In this document: piece after piece, positions 11,841 through 21,600 of the stretch
Layout: every line of letters begins with the position of its first letter
Numbering within the stretch: position 1 is the stretch's first letter
Source of the DNA: Periconia sp. R9002
Taxonomy: Eukaryota > Ascomycota > Dothideomycetes > Pleosporales > Periconiaceae
DNA: 64,000 nucleotides
Assembly (NCBI GenBank): GCA_023627715.1
Contig: JAMAHW010000028.1
Span: 248,001-312,000 of the forward strand
Direction: 5' to 3'
The notes under the pieces: generated by a model
Databases searched by the model: none
The model's input: only the letters and a program-made list of their open reading frames with translations
What the model was told of the DNA's origin: nothing
Position numbers and translations under genes: made by a program

Positions 11841-12285
11841 ATGTATATGCGTCATGAAATTAGGGAGTCACCCACTGCCCTAAAAAACCATCTACCATGC
11901 ACTATCTAACTTCTCCCTACCACTAACCAACACTAGGTTGTCAATACCTCATGCTACGTGTATACTGAGGGGTTGAAGTATGGTTGGCGCTAGCATGGAT
12001 CAGGCTTAGCTTAGACATGAAAGAGTGGCGCATCACGGGACGCATGTCTGCCTCGCAACCATTTGAACATTTATTGCAGTTCGACCACCAACGGCCAGAC
12101 CTTGCTTTCAAACCTCTTTACTCTTTCTATTCTACTTCTGCGGCGGCCTCTCTCACGACCCAGCTAGTCGCGTCCTTAAAGCACTTGGGTCAAACAAAAC
12201 TCCAACGTTTGAGCACGCAACACGCTCGACAATCCCCAACAGAAAACAATAAAAGAAACGAAGCCTCCGCGGACTATCAAAAATC

Positions 12286-12717
12286 ATGGGTTCCGTAGTG
12301 CTTCCGCATCTGCGCACGGGCTGGCACGTCGACCAAGCGATCCTGAGCGAGGAGGACCGCTTGGTGGTTATCCGCTTCGGGCGCGACCACGATCCCGACT
12401 GCATGCGCCAGGATGAAGTCCTCTACAAAATCGCGGACAAGGTCAAGAACTTCGCCGTCATTTATCTTTGCGATCTGGATGAGGTGCCCGACTTCAAGGC
12501 CATGTACGAGCTGTACGACGCTTGCACCGTCATGTTCTTCTTCCGCAACAAGCACATGATGTGTGATTTCGGCACGGGCAACAACAACAAACTCAACTGG
12601 GTGCTCGAGGACAAGCAGGAGCTGATCGACATCATTGAGACCATCTATCGAGGAGCGAAGAAGGGTAGGGGTCTAGTCGTCAGTCCCAAGGATTACTCGA
12701 CTAGATATAGATACTGA
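12286..12717 (+). CDS. dim1: U5 snRNP thioredoxin-like splicing protein Dim1/Dib1
   Basis: Single-exon gene encoding 143 residues, the normal length of this very conserved family (about 142). The protein has a thioredoxin fold without redox cysteines in the active-site position and is a component of the U5 and U4/U6.U5 tri-snRNP, needed for pre-mRNA splicing. Diagnostic stretches are LRTGWHVDQAI near the N-terminus, VIRFGRDHDPDCM, IYLCDLDEVPDF, MFFFRNKHMM and the C-terminal SPKDYSTRYRY. The ATG at 12286 gives the canonical N-terminus. It is convergent with the PIG-H gene, 262 bp downstream. Confidence 0.97.
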   Translation: MGSVVLPHLRTGWHVDQAILSEEDRLVVIRFGRDHDPDCMRQDEVLYKIADKVKNFAVIYLCDLDEVPDFKAMYELYDACTVMFFFRNKHMMCDFGTGNNNKLNWVLEDKQELIDIIETIYRGAKKGRGLVVSPKDYSTRYRY

Positions 12718-12979
12718 GAAGCGTCTGGGGGGATGCACAACGCATCACGCTTTGAGAAATGGGTAGACCTTCATGTTTTGACCGGACCCCTGCAGATTTG
12801 GTCCTGAGTGGAATGGAACGGATTCAGGTACAGTTTCTTTATTACCCCTCCTCCGAGCCTCTTTGCTTATGTTCCGCTTCAGATTGTAGGGGCATCGCAA
12901 GAGAATGGAAAAGCTCGCAAGGAAACTGTCACGACCAAATTCAATGAATAATTATGATCTTCTACTTTTGAACTATATT

Positions 12980-13816
12980 TCATTTCTGCTCATCTTCATC
13001 TCTTCCTCCATCTCCCCCTTCTTTCCTTTCAATATCCCATAAACAACGCCTACTTCCTCTCCAAACCACTTCCAATATCCCTAGCCGGGGCAGCAACCTC
13101 GGGAACACGATCACCGCATCCTTCTCCCCATGCACCAGTACCGCCATATAAAACTTGACCTCAAACCCCTTGAACGCCTCGTGTATGAAAATGTCTTGTA
13201 TGCTTGTGGTGGGAATAAAGCGTGTGGTCGGGGCGCGGAGGTAAAGTGAAGATGTGGTGGAGGTCTGAACACCGAGACCGCGTATCACGGTTAGGGATTC
13301 TTCTGTTTAAAAACTCCCATTAGCTACTTTCCTCATATTTATCCAACGTCTCACAAGAACCCTCCAAATCGCAGAACAGAAGAAGCAGATCAAAGTGCCA
13401 GCATACATACCTTTATACCCCCTCTTCAAAACCATGGAGAGCACCAACAACCCGCCCAGCAAAACATACCCTCCCTTCAACCCATCCAACACCTCACGAA
13501 ACCAATTCAACCACTCCAACACCAGTACTCCCAATTCCCCTCTTCGTCTCATTCCGCCCGCCCACCGTCTCCCCACGTCCATATCCCTACCCCCAAACTT
13601 CGCACCAAACACCGCCATCACAATAAGCCCAATCGCAATCCTGATCACAATACTGACATATTGCAAAATAGTGTCCACCAGACTCTTACTTTCGCGTCGT
13701 CGTCGTCGCGTCGAAACGGTATATGTGACGGTCGAAGGCGTGGGTTGGAAGGTGTGCAGCGTGGTCGGAACGGAGGGGGACGAGAGACGTTTCAGGGTGT
13801 TGATGATGGTCGTCAT
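12980..13816 (-). CDS. GPI-GlcNAc transferase subunit PIG-H/Gpi15
   Basis: Subunit of the ER-membrane complex that transfers GlcNAc to phosphatidylinositol, the first step of GPI-anchor synthesis. Two exons: 13816..13411 and 13302..12980. The intron 13303-13410 (108 nt) has donor GTATGT and acceptor AAACAG. The phase is consistent and the product is 242 residues. Two hydrophobic stretches (about 56-72 and 116-133) form the membrane hairpin expected of PIG-H. The conserved PIG-H domain follows the splice site: TVIRGLGVQTSTTS, FIPTTSIQDIFIHEAFKG, then the VWRGSRRCLW signature. The C-terminal tail is acidic and charged. It is convergent with dim1 and divergent from the Hub1-like gene. Confidence 0.92.
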
Positions 13817-14367
13817 GTTCGTTTTTCCATGTCTTTCATTTCACCCTCTATAAACGGGAAACGAATTGGAATGCGCGAGATTTGTGGGTTTTTCGAGCGA
13901 CGGGACGGAATGACGCCGCGCGCGCTCTGTTGCTAAACTCAGCCCTACGGCTCGATGGACGGGCGCGGGGGAGGCGCGGAAGCGAGCCTGGTCTGTGCGT
14001 GGCTTCCCCTGCTAGGTATGTACTTCTTGCGCTTCTTTTCTCTTCTTCTTCAATCACACGGGCTACCTACTCATCACCATTTGCGACGACACAATCGGTT
14101 GTGTACTACTCTACTTAGAAGCTGAGAAAGGGTATTAAGTGTAAGTGTGTGTGGATTTCATCGCAGAATATACGGATAAAAGCCGTACTTGCCGTTTTTT
14201 TTTTTTTTCAAGCTCATACGCAACTGCCTACGTACCTAACCGCGAGAGCACTAATATAGCAACTCACCGTCGCTCCTTCGAATTTGATCTACAAGCTCTC
14301 CTTCTCCTGTTCCATCTTACAGTTTGAGCATCCATCTACTGCTGCGCACCTCGAGTCGCCACTCATC
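13817..14367. promoter_or_regulatory. Divergent promoter between PIG-H and Hub1-like genes
   Basis: A 551-bp region shared by two divergently transcribed genes. It is GC-rich near 13910-13990 and holds a T tract at about 14197-14210 upstream of the Hub1-like start. No specific sites are recognised. Confidence 0.4.
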
Positions 14368-15081
14368 ATGTCCGACCGCGAAACGGACACAAAATCCCGT
14401 AACCGCTCGCGGTCTCCTCGCAGGAGCAGGAGCAGAAGCCCCGCACCACGCAAACCCAAGAGCTACTCGGGTCTCAAATTCAAAAAGACTAGCCGCGGGG
14501 ATGAGGGGAACGACGCACGAGACAACCGGGATGACTGGGGACGTGGGTTTGGCGGGCGCAGGGACCGCAGGGACGACGGATTCAGAGATCGACATGACGA
14601 CAGGGACAGAGGAAGGGACAGACATGGCGATAGGGATCGGGATCGGGATAGGAGAGACCACGGCTATGATCGCCACCGACCTCGAGGCGGCGATAGGGAC
14701 CGAGGGGACAGAGACCGGCACCGAGACCGCGGCGAGAAGCGCGACTCGGATCGCCGTAGACCACGCGAGGATAAAGACAAGGACAAGGACAACACCGAAA
14801 AGAAGCCAGCTGCAGCAGCACCAAAACCCCTCGCGCCCGGAGAACGCATGATCACCGTCACCGTCAACGACCGTCTTGGTACCAAAGCGCAGATTCCATG
14901 CTTGCCTTCGGATCCCGTCAAGCTGTTGAAGGCCATGGTCGCGGCGCAGATTGGTCGCCCTGTTCACGAAATCATGTTGAAGAGGCAGGGTCAGCGACCG
15001 TTCCATGACAGTTTATCGCTCGCGGATTACGAGATTAGCGATGGAGTGCAGATTGATTTGGAGCTCAACACGGGAGATTAG
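14368..15081 (+). CDS. Hub1/UBL5 ubiquitin-like protein with N-terminal RS/RD-rich extension
   Basis: Encodes 237 residues from the ATG at 14368 (MSDRETDT). Residues 1 to about 150 are low complexity: SRSRSP blocks, then a long run of D/R dipeptides, as in SR-like splicing factors. From about residue 161 (MITVTVNDRLG) to the end is a Hub1/UBL5-type ubiquitin fold with the family's VNDRLG start, IPCLPSDPV, and LADYEISDGVQIDLEL. Hub1 binds HIND elements in Snu66 and modulates tri-snRNP function without normal conjugation. The protein ends in NTGD, not in a double glycine, which fits this non-conjugated class. Canonical Hub1 is only about 73 residues, so the fused RS-like segment is notable. Function in splicing is inferred from family and composition. 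Confidence 0.88.
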   Translation: MSDRETDTKSRNRSRSPRRSRSRSPAPRKPKSYSGLKFKKTSRGDEGNDARDNRDDWGRGFGGRRDRRDDGFRDRHDDRDRGRDRHGDRDRDRDRRDHGYDRHRPRGGDRDRGDRDRHRDRGEKRDSDRRRPREDKDKDKDNTEKKPAAAAPKPLAPGERMITVTVNDRLGTKAQIPCLPSDPVKLLKAMVAAQIGRPVHEIMLKRQGQRPFHDSLSLADYEISDGVQIDLELNTGD

Positions 15082-15359
15082 TTGGTAGAGATTGAATGGT
15101 GGTGGCACGGTTTAGGTACGGATATAGGGGAGGGAAAGGAGGGAAGGAAAATTGGCATTTGCATCCCAAAAAAAATATGCGTGATTTAAATCATGCGAAT
15201 ACTGGCAAGCATACGGCCTGCCAACGAACAATTCATGGAGCAATGATACCCTTTGTTATTTCGATCACTTTGAATAAAATATGACTTTCTTTTCATCTAA
15301 TGGGGGTATCACTTGTGTGAAATCTCTTCCTGTCCTACATATGCGTGCAAACCAGGAAA

Positions 15360-17396
15360 TCACGCGGCATCGTCGTCGGCAATTGGCAATTGCTTAACAT
15401 TCAACCCTTTCCGTTCCGCATACTTCCTATTCACCACCTCAACGGGGTCGCCGCGCGGCCTCTTCATCAGGGGGACATATGAGCCCCCAATCGACTTGGC
15501 CAAATTTCCTCCCTCAAACAACTTCTCCGCGATCCCCTTCGAAACCGGTTGATCCCGTAAGGAATACGCCTCCGCATCCAACGTAGCTTTCCCCAACCCG
15601 GCAAGCCGATCCAGCAGCAATCCCGAGATGGTCTCGTCGATCTTGTTCCGCCTCCACATCTCCCACGCATCTTCCATGATGCCCCCATGCCCCCACTTCC
15701 CTTTCCCCAGAACGCCACCGCCCGCGCCTTTGTTGCCGTCGCCGGTGTAAACCCACTCCAGGCGGTCCTCGTACCCGTGCGTACGCTCCTCGGTCGACTG
15801 GACCTCTTCTGCGTGCGGGAAGATGCAGTCCCAGAGCACGAGCGGCGCGTCCGAGGCCATTTGGTATAGCGGACGAGTGGGGTTTGTGTCGATATCGAGA
15901 AGGGCAGGAACGACGGAGGGAGCTTCGAGGCCCTGGCCAACGAGGAAGAGGATGGCGACCAGCGAGCGGACTTGGTGCCAAAGGAAGGCCGACCCGTGGA
16001 CGGTGAAGGCGTAGAGTTTCGGCTGCTGGTGCTGCGAGTCGAGAGCATTGGGTGGTGATGTGGGCGTCGGGGCGATGTTGCCGTGGGCAAGGAAAGAGGG
16101 GAGGGAGAGGGGAGAGACTTCCTCGATTGTAGCGTGGAAGATGCGGCGCTGGAAGTTTGTGAGCTGTTTCGAGGGGTCGATTTTGCAGAAGTTGCGGAAG
16201 TCGTGGAGGCCGACGAGGTGGTTGCAGGCTTCTTGCATTTTGGCGATGTCGAGCCAGCCGTCGCGCATCGTTGTTGTCTCTTCCGTTTCACCGCCCGCAC
16301 GAGTTGCATGGACGCCGGAGGGGCCTGGTGGTGGGAGGAAGCAAGGGTTCGTGAAGAAGTATTTGTAGCGGCGTTCCTTGCAGGAGAAGCGCGCTGAGAA
16401 GTTTGGCGGCGGATTTGGGCACCAGGCATAGACTCGGATTTCTGGGGGCAGTACGCGGTTTAGTATTTCAATATATGGGAGTTCATCCGCGATGTCATCA
16501 AAAGGCGGCAGTGAGTCTTCGGTCTCGCTATCTGAGGGGAGGGGGGCGTAGCCATCTTGAGGATTTGAGGATTCCACTTCTTCCTGACCATCAACATCTG
16601 CAGGTTCAGAAGGCGGAGAAGCGGTTTCGGGTTTTGGGAGAGGTCGATTGCTACGAACGCGGATGCCGATGACTTGACCGAAAGCACTTACGCCTCTGTC
16701 AGTCCGCCCGCACTTCGAATACTCGCAGCCTTCCCAATTTACATCTGCGCCCTGTCTATCGTGCTTCCCTTCATTTTTTATTTGCCGGTCGACCTTGGCA
16801 TATTCATCACCTTTGCCTTCTCTTTTGGTGGGGTTGATTAGACGTGTCTTCATCAACGCCTTCCACAAGTCTTCCTCCACCGTGGGTAGGGGTGTATTGT
16901 TGTTCGCATGGTGTTCAAAGCCTTGATAATTCTGCCCCAGGTAGGCAAATTTCAGAGCAATGTATCGAGTACTGTATTTGGAGGCATCAAAGGCCTTTGG
17001 CGGTTGCTTCGGCGGCTTTCGGTACGGCACCTGGTCTGTGGATGTGTGTGTTTCGCTCGTCTTGGCTGCTCCCGGAGCAGAGGCGGCGGTCAATTTCTCT
17101 TCGAGCTCATTGATCTTTGCAATCAACTGCTCGTGTGACCATTGCTCGTAGCTGGTATTTTTCTGCATTTTATTCCAAAGCGCCGGGTGTCTTTGGACGC
17201 GCCGGGGTGCTCGTGAGAGCTGGTGATAGCTGCGTCGCGGGCAGAAGAGACGGCAGAGATGAGGCTCGATTTCGGGGAAGAAGGTGTGGGGCAGAAGAGC
17301 CCGCATGATATGGGAGATTATGACTTTAGTGTATGCATGTTGCGATGACTCTTTTTTTCGCGTCTGGCTTTGCTGCGTGAAGACGTCAGGGTCCAT
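15360..17396 (-). CDS. tRNA pseudouridine(38/39) synthase Deg1/Pus3
   Basis: TruA-family enzyme that isomerises U38/U39 in the anticodon stem-loop of tRNAs. The open frame is 678 residues. The catalytic motif is CGRTDRGVSAFGQ, with Asp233 counted from the first ATG. Upstream is the typical YIALKFAYLGQNYQGFEHH strand. Downstream are the RRYKYFF-type motif, HLVGLHDFRNFCKIDP and SAFLWHQVRSLVAILFLVGQG, all family marks. Three in-frame starts are possible: 17396, 17306 and 17168. The last (MQKNTSYEQW) begins just before the usual fungal N-terminal helix. The longer forms add a basic, arginine-rich leader that could be a mitochondrial presequence. Family identity is secure, the start is not. Confidence 0.93.
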   Translation of the reverse strand: MDPDVFTQQSQTRKKESSQHAYTKVIISHIMRALLPHTFFPEIEPHLCRLFCPRRSYHQLSRAPRRVQRHPALWNKMQKNTSYEQWSHEQLIAKINELEEKLTAASAPGAAKTSETHTSTDQVPYRKPPKQPPKAFDASKYSTRYIALKFAYLGQNYQGFEHHANNNTPLPTVEEDLWKALMKTRLINPTKREGKGDEYAKVDRQIKNEGKHDRQGADVNWEGCEYSKCGRTDRGVSAFGQVIGIRVRSNRPLPKPETASPPSEPADVDGQEEVESSNPQDGYAPLPSDSETEDSLPPFDDIADELPYIEILNRVLPPEIRVYAWCPNPPPNFSARFSCKERRYKYFFTNPCFLPPPGPSGVHATRAGGETEETTTMRDGWLDIAKMQEACNHLVGLHDFRNFCKIDPSKQLTNFQRRIFHATIEEVSPLSLPSFLAHGNIAPTPTSPPNALDSQHQQPKLYAFTVHGSAFLWHQVRSLVAILFLVGQGLEAPSVVPALLDIDTNPTRPLYQMASDAPLVLWDCIFPHAEEVQSTEERTHGYEDRLEWVYTGDGNKGAGGGVLGKGKWGHGGIMEDAWEMWRRNKIDETISGLLLDRLAGLGKATLDAEAYSLRDQPVSKGIAEKLFEGGNLAKSIGGSYVPLMKRPRGDPVEVVNRKYAERKGLNVKQLPIADDDAA

Positions 17397-17625
17397 CGCG
17401 CTTAGCCTCTTTCAGCCATCCCAAATCCGACCATCACCCTTCAATTGAGACGTACATATGGACATACAAGATAACCTCACAATCCACATTTCTTTCTTGG
17501 TTTCCGGATTCCCTAGCGCTTCAGGTTCTTTGAATTCAAGCATCGTTAACAATATCACCAATGAATTCTTCTAAGAATTGACAAAGTTCAGATTAGGTGC
17601 CCTTCCCTGGATCCCTAAACACCCA

Positions 17626-19335
17626 CTATACTCCCCAAACCTTCTGAAAGCCTGTCCCTACCGATTGCGGCCCCGGATAACTTGACTTTGGTTTCCTTCG
17701 CGTCCGCCGCGAGTAAAGATACCACCCAAAATACACCACCAACGTCAAAAACGCTGTAAGAAGCCAGTAGACCCAGATCCACGGCGATATAACCTGATCC
17801 TGGGTGTGAAAGTCGAAGAAACTAGTGCTAAACAATGTCTAACAAGGCCGTCAGTAAATATCGTAGGTCTGTGCAGTAGTGGAAGACGGACTGCCATAAA
17901 AGTTGCCGGAAGGAAACCTAGCGTGACGGCTGCTATGGTTCTCATGTCCTTGCTGTCCATTTGTGTGTACCTGTTTGTATCCTGGTTGAGGGCGTTGTCG
18001 CGCTGAGCCATCAGGCTATGACACTATCATTCGTTAAATTAGTTGACCGTGGATTGGTCAAAACTTTGAATGAAACATAGAGATAATCACTTACTGTTTG
18101 GACTTGCACTTCAGCTCTTTTCCCAAAGTATACGCTCCGGCTTTCCATATCAGTCATCCATTCAGTCATGAATGCTATCTTACGGTCGAGAATCTTGCAA
18201 GCTTCAGTTTGGTTCAAATCATTTGTAACGTGCATCATGAGTTGCCGGTGGAGTTCTTGCAGCCATTCGAGGGCGCGTTTGCGTGTTTGACAAGTGTACT
18301 CCAACTGCAGACATTCTGATGCAATCGAAGTTAGCTCTCCCGGCGCCAACATGAAAGCCGGGTCTTTCCAAATATCCTTAGAAGTTCTCCCCTTCGACTT
18401 CGTCATACCCAATACGCGAAGATAGTTCTTGTGCGTTCCAGTGGTCTTCTCGATGCGATAAACGAACTGTCGTATCTGGTGCAGTGCTTGAGGGAGACCC
18501 TGAATTTGTATCTCGAGAAAAATTACTGGAAGGTATAATGGGTACCATACCAGTTGCGTTAACTCGGATAATCTGGCTTTAAAAGCCACCAAGTCTTTCT
18601 TTGACAGAATTCGCAGGATGCAATTGCTGTTCTTGGTGGCTGGATTGAATACTGTAGAGAGACTGAAATCTGTGACGTTGTCATCCCATTTCCCCGGTTT
18701 AATAACGAAGCCTGTTCGATTGTTCAGAAAAGCATGAAGGGTCCAATAGAGAAAAGTCAGAAGAAGTACCGGTCAATCCATTTGCCACAGGAACCTCAAA
18801 AAATATAGTAGGGGCTTGAAGTCTTTCGGCGTAGAGGTAGCTCTTTTCGAGATTTAGAGTCTTTTCGATAGATTCGTAAGTTCCAACTGGAAAAGGGTGT
18901 CTTGGATAGATGTCGCAGTTCAGGGGACATATTCTAGGGAAGAACAGATCAGCATAGTTGTCTGACCGGAGCTCAGGGATCTCACAGCAGGCGAAACACC
19001 TTTTCCAGCTGAGGATCAGCATTGTTCGGGAGCTAAATCTGCATCAGAAAAGGAAAAAGTCAATCCAGCATTTGTCATACTGTCAAATCAGTGCGAATCC
19101 AGCTTTCCACGTCAACAGCTGGCGCAGTTTCCTGAACAGTAACTTGCGATCCCTATTCAGGTTTAGTGCAACACTTTGCCTGCATTCAATTCTGATTTGG
19201 GTACCCGACCTTATAATACTTGATTTCAATGCATGTAGCATCCCCCTTATCAACAAAGCTCTCAATTGATTGGCTATACGTCTCAGCGAGCTCGGTAGAA
19301 ACGGTCGCCAAGCGGGTTGACGAATTTGTAGCCAT
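17626..19335 (-). CDS. Fungal CorA-like two-TM membrane protein, multi-exon
   Basis: The 3' exons can be assembled with correct phases: an exon ending at 18770, then 18711..18095, 18023..17892 and 17838..17626. The introns are 18712-18769, 18024-18094 and 17839-17891. The protein has a long helical soluble region (LVWYPLYLPVIFLEIQ, then KRAEVQVQT and CHSLMAQRDNALNQ) and two C-terminal membrane segments. The first contains MRTIAAVTLGFLPATFMATLF and the second WIWVYWLLTAFLTLVVYFGW. This is the layout of the fungal CorA/ZntB-like family. The GMN loop motif of true CorA magnesium channels is absent. The 5' part is uncertain: starts at 19335 (MATNSSTRL) or 19022 (MLILSW) are possible and the frame between 18770 and 19335 was not resolved. 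Function is unknown; transport is only suggested by fold. Confidence 0.65.
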
Positions 19336-19569
19336 CAACGCTACTAGTACTGGAAGCTTTTGTGGATTTCGAATTAAGCCGCAAATCAGAGATAGTAGTC
19401 GAGCCGCCAAGTTCTTCAAGTTAAAAAGACAAGACAGATGAACAAATTGCAAATTCCAGAAATCTACCTGAGCTGCGAAATCAATCAATCAGAAGCGTAG
19501 AAGAGCAATGTCTCTTTTTCAACCAGACCTCACGAGGTTGTCGACAAAAACAATTCAGAGGGAGAGAAT

Positions 19570-19840
19570 AGATGTAGCGCAAAGAGCTCTGCGACTCTAT
19601 GTTGGAATAGTGTAAGGGCTGGTAGGCTGTGGTACTTCGAAATAGAAACTCGCGTAATGCCCCAAAGTTGATCAAGAGACTAACCCAAAAAACTTACAGT
19701 AGAATGCCAGATAAGGTAAGCCGACCCGCATTTAAGTTTCCTTCTCCACGCGTCGAAACTCTTAAATTGACGTTCTTCAAACTTAGCAGTATATTCTTGG
19801 TTAGCAAGATGATTTCTCTAGGCCCCGAAAAACAGTGAGG
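19570..19840. repeat. Degenerate dispersed repeat, copy A (most complete)
   Basis: Its left half (about 19570-19678) aligns by eye with about 26622-26766, sharing GAGCTCTRYGACTCT and ACTCGCGTAAT. Its right half (about 19697-19835) aligns with about 30226-30362, sharing TTCCTTCTCC/TCCCTTCTCC, GACGTTCTTCAA-like and CTAGGSCC blocks. All are in the same orientation. No coding potential is seen. Confidence 0.6.
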
Positions 19841-20418
19841 CGTTCACATGCTCTGACACTATCATCAAGAAAAGAGCTACCTCAAGGAGAGCCCATGATT
19901 CTACGTACAGTATCGCTCTCACATTTATTTTGGCGCTGAGTCTCGGCTTCACTAATGGGCACAGTGATACATATGATGATAATAACTGGTGTTTCTTTCG
20001 GACACGGCGGCTGCTAGATAATACTGCATGAAGATAAAGGCACTGGTAGTGCTCAGTAGGTGTTGGCACCGTCACGGAAAGATGAGGGATGATCAATTGA
20101 AGCGGGATGCGCCAAGGTGGCATGGTTCGCCAACGTGGCAATCAATTATTTATCATAGCCTTGTGGCATTTCAGTTGGAAAATTGGAAAGGCTTGTTGGG
20201 TCGATTATTCTATCAATGTACGGTTTGGGTCTCTCGGGATATGGAAGCTCGATACCAGAACTGGAAAGATGGAATCTCAATACAAAAACTGGAAAGGGAT
20301 ACAAGCACGCAAATTCTTACCAACTAAGACACAGATTGTAAACCCGTAATAGCGGCTATTCCTACTTTGGGAAGGTCATATGTGTGGCACAGTAACAGTC
20401 CCCACTTGCTAACATGTG

Positions 20419-20429
20419 TATATATATAA
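20419..20429 (+). promoter_or_regulatory. Candidate TATA element of the dehydrogenase gene
   Basis: The run TATATATATAA lies about 55-65 bp before the ATG at 20483, a fitting distance for a fungal TATA box with a short leader. Confidence 0.4.
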
Positions 20430-20482
20430 GAACAATTCCAGTCCACCTGTGCTGCTGATATACTCGATTCTCAACAAAAACA

Positions 20483-21600
20483 ATGGTTGAACTAAACATC
20501 GACACCACTGGCAAGCAGATTGTGGAGGAGTATGAATCTCATGCTGATGGAAAAACGTGTATGTATACCGATAACGATTCTTTTTTTATGACTAACATAA
20601 CAACGCAGTCATTATCACGGGCCCAAGCTCTGGTGGTCTAGGGGCCGAGTTGCTTGTCACCCTCGCCGCAGCTAAGCCGGCGCATTATGTGCTTGCTGGT
20701 CGAACCGAGTCCAAGATTGCCCCTGTCATGGAGAAGGTTCGGGCTATCAACCCAGATATCAAACTGACTTTTGTACAACTGGACCTTTTGGACAATTCCT
20801 CAATTCGAAAGGCTGCTGCTGAAATTGATGCGGCTGTGGACAAAATTGACGTTCTCATTAACAACGCCGGCGTTGCGGCCAAGAGGGAGTTCATCCTCAG
20901 CAAAGATGGAGTTGAAGCACATTTTGCGGCAAACTACCTCGGCCACTTTTTATTCACGAACCTCCTTGCCGAAAAGATTATCAAATCGGATGGTGTTGTC
21001 GTCAACGTGAGCAGTACGGCTTACACCCTTGCAGAGGCCAACACCGATGACCCCAATTTCAATGTATGAACAACGGAATCATCCTTACTTATCTACCTAT
21101 TAAAATCCCATAGGAAGGAAAAGACTACCACCCATGGGTGGCATATGGACGCTCCAAAACAGCAAACATCCTGTTCACTTATGCACTTGCAGAGAAATAC
21201 GGTGGGAAACTGGTATCACTTGTGGCTGATCCTGGAAGTGAGTGCTTGTAAGGATTTAAACTTGTTGCATACACTAACAAGTAAGAAAGTGGCCCACGAT
21301 AGTCAACTTCTAGTCAACAGTGCTGTTGACGACGCTTTCCTTGCCGACGGTATCAAGTTGGCTCAAGAACGAATGCCGCCAGGTCACCCACCACCAATGC
21401 CCACATTCGTCTCTATGCAACAAGCCGTTGCAACCGGGCTTCGAGCCAGTCTTGACCCTGAGTTGAAGGCAAGCGCTCCGGCGTTTCTGAAAGAGTGTAA
21501 CATCGCTACGACTCTTCCGTATGCAAGTGACAAGGCAGAGGCTTTGAAGCTGTGGAGTCTTAGTGAGAAGCTAGTTGGGGAGACTTTCGGTTCTAAGTAA
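20483..21600 (+). CDS. Short-chain dehydrogenase/reductase (classical SDR)
   Basis: Four exons: 20483..20558, 20609..21063, 21114..21237, 21290..21600. Phases agree and the product is 321 residues. The first intron has an ACTAAC branch point. The last intron's acceptor (AAGAAAG before 21290) was chosen because it restores the frame. Motifs are the nucleotide-binding TGPSSGGLGAEL (about 31-42), INNAGVA, the catalytic Ser in VNVSSTAY, and YGRSK (Tyr and Lys of the active site). The retinol-dehydrogenase-like layout suggests an NAD(P)-dependent oxidoreductase on a small hydrophobic alcohol or ketone. The substrate is not predictable. It lies in the accessory island, next to no obvious biosynthetic partner. 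Confidence 0.9.

Larger units (their letters stand above)
10877..12285. other. Long intergenic region with simple repeats
   Basis: About 1.4 kb between the phospholipase D stop and the dim1 start. It holds a (CG)n(GT)n alternating purine-pyrimidine tract and a 12-bp tandem repeat (listed separately). The last 200-300 bp are the likely dim1 promoter and leader. No ORF here looks coding. Confidence 0.5.
19336..20482. other. Intergenic region with a degenerate repeat and SDR promoter
   Basis: No convincing ORF. It contains the fullest copy of a degenerate repeat (about 19570-19840, listed separately) and ends in the promoter of the dehydrogenase gene. Confidence 0.5.

Noticed and set aside
14317..15006. 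Minus-strand ORF of 229 codons
   Set aside because: Antisense to the RS/RD-rich Hub1-like gene; its valine/proline runs are the complement of the RD repeats.
15467..16429. Second minus-strand ORF of 320 codons
   Set aside because: Shifted frame within Deg1/Pus3, serine/arginine-rich with no domain.
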